From: Anthropogastromicrobium sp963626545
Lineage (GTDB): Bacteria > Bacillota > Clostridia > Lachnospirales > Lachnospiraceae
NCBI GenBank assembly: GCA_963626545.1
Contig: CAVFYJ010000138.1
Location: forward strand, 1-6,317
DNA: 6,317 bases
Direction: 5' to 3'
The translations under genes and the position numbers were made by a program. The notes beneath the pieces were generated by a model. The model did no database searches. It had not been told where the DNA came from and saw only the letters and a list, made by a program, of their open reading frames with translations. The stretch's first letter is position 1. Each line of letters opens with the position of its first letter. This document shows positions 1-4,523 of this stretch, in pieces.

Positions 1-600
1 GGCGCTTTCATCTCGGTCATTGAATGGCCGAGGATTCCCGCGCCAGATTCCTAAAAGCATCTGTGTGATCTTCTTTGAGATCTCTCTGTTGTCATATCCC
101 ACTTGCACATCTTCCGCATTCTCTGTCGTACAATATGCGTACACAAGCGGCATATCCGTCTCGATCAGCCCCTTCACATCCCGATCATGCATTCCGACAA
201 AAATCATTCCATCTACACGAATCGCCTGAAGCCGCTGTAGTTCCTGACTGATCAGTCCTCTATATTTGTAAATACTGTCGTAATCCGTCTTGATCTTATC
301 CTTCAATCCAAGGTCGGATAAAATCACACTGTATCCATTCTGCTGTGCATAATGCGTAACCCCCTGTACAATGCTGCCGGTCTGCCATACAGAAAGATCC
401 TCTGTCATTACACCGATGATGCTGGATCTGCTGCTTCTGAGAGCCTTAGCTACGGTGTTCGGCTGGTAGTTTACTTCCTTAATGATGCTTCGCACTCGGG
501 CCGCCACCTCAGGGCTTACCTTATTGTCTCTGTGATTCAGTACGTGAGATACAGTAGCAACGGACACACCTGCCATCCCTGCTATATCTTTTAACGTCAT
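1..600 (-). CDS. LacI-family transcriptional regulator, N-terminal 200 residues (cut by window edge)
   Basis: The start and first 200 codons of a LacI/GalR-type repressor are present; the rest lies beyond the left edge. Residues 1-22 form the helix-turn-helix (MTLKDIAGMAGVSVATVSHV, then LN), followed by a hinge helix at about 46-56 (PNTVAKALRS). Its Leu54 is the position that, in this family, wedges into a central CpG of the operator. The periplasmic-binding-protein-like effector domain starts near IIGVMTEDL (61-69) and continues through VDGMIFVG and DVQVGYDN. The ligand cannot be predicted from this part. AAGGAG lies 5 nt before the ATG (606-611). The gene has its own promoter (837-865) and a leader of about 230 nt carrying palindromes, so autoregulation is likely. 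Residues 181-200 (MLLGIWRGNPRPFNDRDESA) lack the Leu-Gly-His-Arg segment usual here, so a small deletion or divergence is possible. Family assignment is secure; the specific role is unknown. Confidence 0.93.
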   Translation of the reverse strand, partial: MTLKDIAGMAGVSVATVSHVLNHRDNKVSPEVAARVRSIIKEVNYQPNTVAKALRSSRSSIIGVMTEDLSVWQTGSIVQGVTHYAQQNGYSVILSDLGLKDKIKTDYDSIYKYRGLISQELQRLQAIRVDGMIFVGMHDRDVKGLIETDMPLVYAYCTTENAEDVQVGYDNREISKKITQMLLGIWRGNPRPFNDRDESA

Positions 601-699
601 GTACTCTCCTTCTTGTTAATGATTTCTCATTGGTATCATTGGTAATTGCTATCAATGGTTCGTTGTTAATGGTTGATGGTTAATCATTAGCGGTAAATA

Positions 700-713
700 G
701 TTAATCGTTTAAC
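700..713. promoter_or_regulatory. Candidate LacI-family operator (proximal)
   Basis: GTTAATCGTTTAAC is a 14-bp near-perfect palindrome centred on CG, with one mismatched pair next to the centre. A central CG flanked by AT-rich arms is typical of LacI-family operators. Thirteen of its bases recur at 1033-1045. It lies in the leader of the lacI-type gene, about 120 nt after the predicted transcription start and 100 bp before the ATG, where a bound repressor could block elongation. Assignment to the adjacent regulator is inference. Confidence 0.5.
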
Positions 714-727
714 CTTCTCAGGAATAA

Positions 728-742
728 GCGAATTTTCTTCGC
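728..742. repeat. Short inverted repeat in the LacI-gene leader
   Basis: GCGAA and TTCGC flank a 5-nt TTTTC loop, giving a small hairpin about 90-100 nt into the predicted leader. The 5-bp stem has no strong U-tract in the gene's direction, so it is not called a terminator. It may be incidental. Confidence 0.25.
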
Positions 743-760
743 CTTTTCACTGTATCTGGT

Positions 761-773
761 TGATGTCACATCA
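761..773. repeat. 13-bp perfect odd palindrome in the LacI-gene leader
   Basis: TGATGT-C-ACATCA is a perfect palindrome around a single central base, about 57-69 nt after the predicted transcription start. It does not resemble the CG-centred sites at 700 and 1033. It could be a site for a different dimeric regulator, or chance. I do not recognise the factor. Confidence 0.3.
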
Positions 774-792
774 GTATCCATTCGTATCTGTT

Positions 793-812
793 TTTTGAAA
801 TAACTTTCAAAA
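793..812. repeat. Inverted repeat just downstream of the LacI-gene start point
   Basis: TTTTGAAA and TTTCAAAA form perfect 8-bp arms around a 4-nt spacer. The repeat sits about 18-37 nt after the predicted start point of the LacI-type gene. As RNA the hairpin would be weak because it is AT-rich, so a DNA operator is more plausible. The binding protein is unknown. Confidence 0.4.
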
Positions 813-836
813 TAAAAACGTTGTTCTCTGTTTCTG

Positions 837-865
837 ATATTACCCTATATTGGCTTTCCTGTCAA
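837..865 (-). promoter_or_regulatory. Sigma-A promoter of the LacI-family gene
   Basis: Read on the minus strand, TTGACA (860-865) is followed by exactly 17 nt and then TAATAT (837-842). This is a perfect -35 box and a 5/6 -10 box at ideal spacing. Transcription should start near position 830, giving a leader of about 230 nt before the ATG at 600. Upstream DNA (866-960) is very AT-rich and could act as an UP element. Strong match; no alternative promoter nearby looks better. Confidence 0.82.
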
Positions 866-910
866 GTATTTTCTAATTATTTTTTCATCTATTTTTTATT
901 TTTATATATT

Positions 911-940
911 TTGATTGTTTTATCGTTTAATTTGTATAAA
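911..940 (+). promoter_or_regulatory. Possible weak divergent promoter
   Basis: On the plus strand, TTGATT (911-916) and TATAAA (935-940) are spaced by 18 nt. The spacer contains ATCGTTTAA, which matches one half of the CG-centred sites at 700 and 1033. No convincing plus-strand gene follows; a transcript would run antisense into the 3' end of glpK. The region is about 80% AT, so chance matches are easy. Confidence 0.22.
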
Positions 941-1032
941 TAGTATGATTATTTAAATCAATCCATTTGTTTTCCGTAAATGTATGTAAATGGACAAAAT
1001 TCAGGGGGGGGAAAAGCTTTGGCTAATCATTG

Positions 1033-1046
1033 GTTAATCGTTTAAG
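1033..1046. promoter_or_regulatory. Candidate LacI-family operator (distal)
   Basis: GTTAATCGTTTAAG shares 13 consecutive bases with the site at 700-713, in the same orientation, 333 bp further from the gene. It is about 200 bp upstream of the predicted LacI-gene start point. Two copies flanking one promoter would fit repression by looping. This copy has one more mismatch at its outer base. Confidence 0.42.
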
Positions 1047-1068
1047 TAACGCTTGTTGGCATAAGCAA

Positions 1069-1122
1069 GAGAAAAAGAATTCCCAGCACATGCTGGCGTT
1101 TCGTACCAGAATATGCTGGGAA
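1069..1122 (-). terminator. Rho-independent terminator after glpK
   Basis: Arms TTCCCAGCA (1080-1088) and TGCTGGGAA (1114-1122) pair perfectly over 9 bp. The stem continues inward with two A-T pairs between mismatches and then CTGG/CCAG (1093-1096 with 1106-1109), closing a 9-nt loop. Read on the minus strand the hairpin is followed directly by TTCTTTTTCTC, a U-rich tract. No such tract follows on the plus strand. It lies about 105 nt past the glpK stop. Each half also forms its own palindrome, CCAGCACATGCTGG and CCAGAATATGCTGG, so a protein-binding role is a minor alternative. Confidence 0.72.
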
Positions 1123-1147
1123 GAGTCGATCGCTATTTGTTTATTGT

Positions 1148-1204
1148 TTGGTTTTTTGTGTTCATGGGTAAGTCAGTTGGTTTTTGTGTTTATGGGTAAG
1201 CCAG
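1148..1204. repeat. Two-copy tandem repeat of 28-29 bp
   Basis: Copy 1 spans 1148-1176 and copy 2 spans 1177-1204, directly abutting. They differ by one T in a T-run and two transitions (C/T and T/C); both contain TTATGGGTAAG or TCATGGGTAAG and end in TCAG or CCAG. The repeat lies between the glpK stop and its terminator, so it would be in the glpK 3' untranslated RNA. It looks like a local duplication; no function is evident. Confidence 0.8.
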
Positions 1205-1227
1205 ATTTTCGTTTTGTCTTTTCTTTT

Positions 1228-2730
1228 TTATTCCTCTGTATCGTTTGCCCAGAAAAGTGCACAGCGGACAGCTTTTCTCCATCCCTTTAACTTTTGCTTA
1301 CGCTGCTTCTCGCCGATTGAAGAGTGAAATGCGCGCTGTAACTGCCAGTTGGCACGAATTTCTTCCTTATCTTTCCAGTAGCCTGTCGCAAGACCTGCCA
1401 GATACGCTGCTCCGAGCGCTGTGGTCTCAATGCAGCCCGGACGGTCTACCTGCGCATCCAGTATATCTGCCTGAAACTGCAAAAGGAAGTTGTTTGCGCT
1501 TGCGCCTCCGTCTGCCTTTAACGTCTGGATGGAATAGCCGCTGTCCTGCTCCATCGCTTCGAGCACATCGTGCACCTGATATGCTAGCGATTCCACTGCT
1601 GCACGCACAAAATGAGCACGGCTGACACCTCTTGTTAATCCCACAAATGTGCCTCTCGCATATTGATTCCAATATGGTGCGCCGAGTCCTGTAAATGCTG
1701 GAACCAGATAGGCACCTGCCGTATCTTCTACCGACTGGCACAGCCCTTCTGTCTCCGCTGCGCTTCGGATCATCCACAACTCATCGCGAAGCCACTGAAT
1801 CGTCGCGCCTGCCACAAACACACTTCCCTCAAGTGCATATTGCACCTCTCCCGGTGAACCTGCCGCAATTGTCGTAACGAGACCATGCTCGGAGCGCACC
1901 GGCTCAGCTCCTGTATTCATTAAAAGGAAGCATCCGGTTCCGTATGTATTTTTCACATCTCCGGGTTCAAAACAGCACTGTCCAAAGAGTGCCGCCTGCT
2001 GATCTCCTGCGATGCCCGCGATTGGAATTGCACCTCCAGTAATTTCCGGATCGGTCTTTCCGTAAATGCAGCTGCTCGGAAGCACCTTCGGCAGCATTGC
2101 ATTTGGAATGCGAAAATAAGCTAAAAGTTCCTCATCCCACGCTAATGTATGAATGTTAAACAGCATGGTTCGAGACGCATTGGTATAGTCGGTCGCATGA
2201 ACCGCACCGCCAGTCAACTTCCAGACAAGCCAACAGTCAACGGTTCCAAAAAGAAGCTCTCCTGCCTCCGCGCGCGTTCTCGCCCCCGGTACCTGATCGA
2301 GAATCCACTCAATTTTGGTTGCAGAAAAATACGCATCTGGTACCAATCCTGTCTTTTCCTGTACTATGTCGGTCATGCCCTCTGCCCGCAGACGGTCAAT
2401 TCGCTCGCTTGTACGACGGCACTGCCATACAATCGCCGGGTAAATTGGACGGCCAGTCTTTTTGTCCCAGATGATTGTAGTCTCTCGCTGATTGGTAATG
2501 CCGATCGCATGAATCTGCTCTGGCAGCGCCGCAATTTTATTCATCGCCTCAGACATAACACTCACCTGTGATGCCCAGATCTCCATGGGGTCATGCTCCA
2601 CCCAACCCGGCTTTGGATAATGCTGTTCAAATTCTTTTTGTGCCACGCTGCAAATGGTTCCCTTGTGGTCAAACAAAATGCAGCGTGAGCTAGTTGTTCC
2701 CTGATCAAGCGCCATCATATACTTTTCCAT
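1228..2730 (-). CDS. glpK: Glycerol kinase GlpK
   Basis: This cytoplasmic FGGY-family enzyme phosphorylates glycerol with ATP to sn-glycerol 3-phosphate. At 500 residues it has the normal full length. The N-terminal phosphate-binding loop is ALDQGTTSSR (7-16). Glycerol-binding positions are present: Arg82-Glu83 in NQRET, Trp102, Tyr134 and the catalytic Asp243 in AGDQQAALFGQ. FGGY signatures lie at about 134-144 (YFSATKIEWIL) and 360-380. The C-terminal ATP-site motifs KADGGASANNF and ETTALGAAYLAG are intact. The loop before PIAGIAGDQQ reads KTDPEITGG and has no His, whereas Enterococcus and Bacillus GlpK carry there the His phosphorylated by the PTS. AAGGAGGA lies 6 nt before the ATG. A sigma-A promoter is at 2821-2849 and a terminator at 1069-1122. 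No glpF or glpD is adjacent, so the gene appears monocistronic. Confidence 0.97.
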   Translation of the reverse strand: MEKYMMALDQGTTSSRCILFDHKGTICSVAQKEFEQHYPKPGWVEHDPMEIWASQVSVMSEAMNKIAALPEQIHAIGITNQRETTIIWDKKTGRPIYPAIVWQCRRTSERIDRLRAEGMTDIVQEKTGLVPDAYFSATKIEWILDQVPGARTRAEAGELLFGTVDCWLVWKLTGGAVHATDYTNASRTMLFNIHTLAWDEELLAYFRIPNAMLPKVLPSSCIYGKTDPEITGGAIPIAGIAGDQQAALFGQCCFEPGDVKNTYGTGCFLLMNTGAEPVRSEHGLVTTIAAGSPGEVQYALEGSVFVAGATIQWLRDELWMIRSAAETEGLCQSVEDTAGAYLVPAFTGLGAPYWNQYARGTFVGLTRGVSRAHFVRAAVESLAYQVHDVLEAMEQDSGYSIQTLKADGGASANNFLLQFQADILDAQVDRPGCIETTALGAAYLAGLATGYWKDKEEIRANWQLQRAFHSSIGEKQRKQKLKGWRKAVRCALFWANDTEE

Positions 2731-2746
2731 TGTATGTCCTCCTTTT

Positions 2747-2775
2747 GCTTCGCAAAGCGTTTCTTATTCACGCTT
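2747..2775 (-). other. Possible alternative hairpins in the glpK leader
   Basis: In the glpK mRNA, AAGCGT and ACGCTT (2770-2775 and 2755-2760 on the plus strand) can form a 6-bp stem with a 9-nt loop. The GCTT of its 3' arm can instead pair with AAGC just before the Shine-Dalgarno sequence (2747-2758). The two structures exclude each other. Both stems are short, so this may be fortuitous; it is not a recognisable GlpP-type antiterminator with a U-tract. Confidence 0.25.
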
Positions 2776-2820
2776 CCCGTTTTTTTCAAATCAATTCGTT
2801 TTCTTATGCCATATGCCACT

Positions 2821-2849
2821 ATTATAGCGCATCATCATGGCACTGTAAA
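2821..2849 (-). promoter_or_regulatory. Sigma-A promoter of glpK
   Basis: On the minus strand, TTTACA (2844-2849) and TATAAT (2821-2826) are separated by exactly 17 nt. The -10 box is perfect and the -35 box matches 5 of 6. The start point would be near 2814, leaving a leader of about 84 nt. This separates glpK from the spore genes upstream, although I see no strong terminator between spoVAE and this promoter, so some read-through is possible. Confidence 0.82.
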
Positions 2850-2857
2850 CGGTAGAT
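2843..2857. promoter_or_regulatory. Possible cre (CcpA) site over the glpK -35 box
   Basis: CTGTAAACGGTAGAT matches the Gram-positive catabolite-responsive consensus WTGNAANCGNWNNCW except for the first W and the C near the end. The TGTAAACG half is good and the other half is poor. It overlaps the -35 hexamer, where bound CcpA would block transcription. Glycerol kinase genes are known CcpA targets in Bacillus, which makes it plausible but not established here. Confidence 0.35.
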
Positions 2858-2905
2858 TTATTGATAAGGATAACCCACAAACAGTAATGATTCTAATGCT
2901 TCATT

Positions 2906-3265
2906 TTATTTTTTGAGCTTTGGATGGCTGAGTAAGGATGCCAAATAACCAAATACCATTGCGGCACAGATACCTGCGGAGCTGGCAGTTAGTCCGCCCT
3001 TAAAGATGCCGAGTAATCCTTCCTCATCGACAGCTTTTTTGACACCTTTCCAGAGTGTATTGCCAAAACCAAGAAGCGGCACACTCGCACCTGCTCCTGC
3101 CCACTCTTTAAATGGTTCGTAGATACCAAATGCACCTAAAAATACACCTGTCACCACAAGAATCACCATGACGCGGCCCGGCATCAGCTTTGTCTTATCC
3201 ATCAGAAGCTGGGATAACGCACAGATCACTCCACCTACCACAAATGCAATCAGATAGTCTTGCAT
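2906..3265 (-). CDS. spoVAE: Stage V sporulation protein AE (SpoVAE/SpoVAEB)
   Basis: This small membrane protein is part of the SpoVA channel, which moves Ca-dipicolinic acid into the forespore during sporulation and out at germination. The 119 residues match the family length. Hydrophobic segments lie at about 4-20, 31-53 and 86-112. Family-typical stretches include QLLMDKTKLMPGR (19-31), AGAGASVPLLGFGNTLWKGV (56-75) and GIFKGGLTASSAGI (86-99). The protein ends in a basic tail, SHPKLKK. The gene overlaps the end of spoVAD by 16 nt, and its AAAGGAGG site is inside spoVAD, so the two are translationally coupled. Spore-specific expression from a promoter upstream of spoVAD is expected. The family call is secure. 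Confidence 0.95.
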   Translation of the reverse strand: MQDYLIAFVVGGVICALSQLLMDKTKLMPGRVMVILVVTGVFLGAFGIYEPFKEWAGAGASVPLLGFGNTLWKGVKKAVDEEGLLGIFKGGLTASSAGICAAMVFGYLASLLSHPKLKK

Positions 3266-4332
3266 GAAGTGCCTCCTTTCGCAAATGTTGCATCTTTTGA
3301 ATCGAGTGATTCGATTACAACTGCATGCGCAATTCCTGGAATGCTTGCACCCTCGTTAAAGGAAATTTTTGACAGCAATGCACCTGTTGGGACAAACAAC
3401 ACGCGTTTCCAGATCTTTTTTTGAATCTGAGGCAAGATATACGCAGCCAATGTCACAGCACTGCAGCCACAGCCGCTTCCACCTGCGTGAACATCCTGCT
3501 CCTTTCGCTCAAAAATTTCCAATCCGCAGTCCATATGACGATCCGAAATATCAATCTGTTTTTCGCGAAGCAAATCAATCAATAACTTGCTTCCAATCTG
3601 GCTAAGATCACCTGTGATGATTTTATCGTAATCACTTGGCTTTGTTTTAAAATCTTCAAAATGCTGCGCAATTGTATCACAGGCAGCAGGTGCCATCGCC
3701 GCGCCCATATTCATCGAATCCGTGATTCCATAGTCCACAATTTTTCCAGTCGTAATTCCTGTAATTTTTGCGAGCGGAATATCCAGTTGGGTTGTCGTGT
3801 GTGCTTGGACGCTTTCAAGTACAACGGCACCAGCTCCTGTTACCGTCCATTCTGCACTGAGCGGTCTCTGGTTTCCATAATCGGATGGAAAACGAAACTG
3901 CCTCTCGGCAGAGGAATAATGGCTGCTTGTCACACAAAGCACATGATCGGCATAATCCGCGTTGACAAGCATTGCACCTGTTGCGAGTGTCAGTCCCATC
4001 GTGGAGCAGGCACCATACATGCCGATTGTCGGGCAATTTAACTCACTAATGCCAAAGCTGCTTGCGATACACTGACCGAGCAGATCACCAGCCAGCACAT
4101 AACGAATCTGCTTCGGCGAAAGATGTGCCTTCTCGAGCACCTTCTTTGCGGCACGCTTTTGAAGCTCACTTTCCGCCTGCTCCCAGTTGTCCTGTCCGCA
4201 GGTTCCATCCGGGTCAACCTCATCAAACAACGATCCAAGTGGTCCCTCTGCCTCTTTCGGGCCAACAACAGAGGCCGCCTGCAGAATGCGGGGCGGCCTC
4301 TCAAAACGTATACTTGCTGTTCCTGTCTGCAT
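3250..4332 (-). CDS. spoVAD: Stage V sporulation protein AD (SpoVAD)
   Basis: SpoVAD is the dipicolinic-acid-binding component of the SpoVA channel in the spore inner membrane and has a thiolase-like fold. The 360 residues are slightly longer than the roughly 338 of Bacillus SpoVAD. Family motifs run the whole length: GPKEAEGPLGSLFD (24-37), LLAGDLLGQ-like VLAGDLLGQ (79-87), MYGACSTMG (105-113), TSSHYSSAERQFRFPSDYG (135-153), TVTGAGAVV (163-171), MNMGAAMAPAACDTI (207-221), TGDLSQIGS (240-248) and HAGGSGCGCSAV (282-293). The extra length is partly N-terminal (residues 1-12) and partly a C-terminal tail (about 343-360) that overlaps spoVAE. AAGGAG lies 5 nt before the ATG (4338-4343). In most spore formers spoVAC directly precedes this gene; here it does not. 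No convincing sigma-G promoter could be picked in the 191-nt gap upstream. Confidence 0.96.
   Translation of the reverse strand: MQTGTASIRFERPPRILQAASVVGPKEAEGPLGSLFDEVDPDGTCGQDNWEQAESELQKRAAKKVLEKAHLSPKQIRYVLAGDLLGQCIASSFGISELNCPTIGMYGACSTMGLTLATGAMLVNADYADHVLCVTSSHYSSAERQFRFPSDYGNQRPLSAEWTVTGAGAVVLESVQAHTTTQLDIPLAKITGITTGKIVDYGITDSMNMGAAMAPAACDTIAQHFEDFKTKPSDYDKIITGDLSQIGSKLLIDLLREKQIDISDRHMDCGLEIFERKEQDVHAGGSGCGCSAVTLAAYILPQIQKKIWKRVLFVPTGALLSKISFNEGASIPGIAHAVVIESLDSKDATFAKGGTSCKTI
3272..3279 (-). promoter_or_regulatory. spoVAE ribosome binding site inside spoVAD
   Basis: AAAGGAGG lies 6 nt before the spoVAE ATG at 3265 and is read in spoVAD as part of its Lys-Gly-Gly codons near the C-terminus. 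It fixes the spoVAE start and supports coupled translation of the two genes. Confidence 0.8.
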
Positions 4333-4523
4333 AATCGCTCCTTAGTCTAACGATACCATTTTTCAGATATGCATCCATACTTTTTATGAATAAAGAACTT
4401 TGTAATCTGTAAATGGCAGCTTTTTTATTCTAAGGCTACTTTACCCAGACGAATCAAAAACTATACATGCTATTTGTTTTTTGTATTAATTATAATAAAA
4501 CGATTGGCTATAAGAACTACTAT
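4333..4523. other. Intergenic gap between the ATPase and spoVAD
   Basis: This 191-nt AT-rich stretch should hold the promoter for spoVAD-spoVAE. On the minus strand GCATA and CATAAAA strings occur, but not at the spacing expected for sigma-G or sigma-F. TTTACA followed 17 nt later by TTCATA is only a poor sigma-A match. No hairpin with a U-tract follows the ATPase stop, and no residual protease-domain coding was seen past that stop. Confidence 0.5.

Noticed and set aside
814..826. CG-centred AT-rich sequence near the LacI-gene start point as a third operator
   Set aside because: AAAAACGTTGTT is only loosely palindromic, differs from the repeated site, and is expected by chance in such AT-rich DNA.
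1148..1204. Start of a CRISPR array
   Set aside because: The two units abut with no spacer between them, there are only two, and no cas gene is present.
1030..1290. 86-codon plus-strand reading frame starting with TTG
   Set aside because: It runs through the terminator hairpin and the tandem repeat and overlaps the end of glpK antisense. Its composition (Phe/Cys/Leu-rich from T-rich DNA) is not protein-like.
1427..1777. 116-codon minus-strand frame inside glpK
   Set aside because: It is an out-of-frame shadow within an intact, well-conserved glpK.
2731..2814. GlpP-type antiterminator leader upstream of glpK
   Set aside because: No hairpin followed by a U-tract lies between the promoter and the ATG; only short stems are present.
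4333..4523. Sigma-G promoter for spoVAD
   Set aside because: Expected from the biology, but no -35/-10 pair with acceptable sequence and spacing could be identified by eye.
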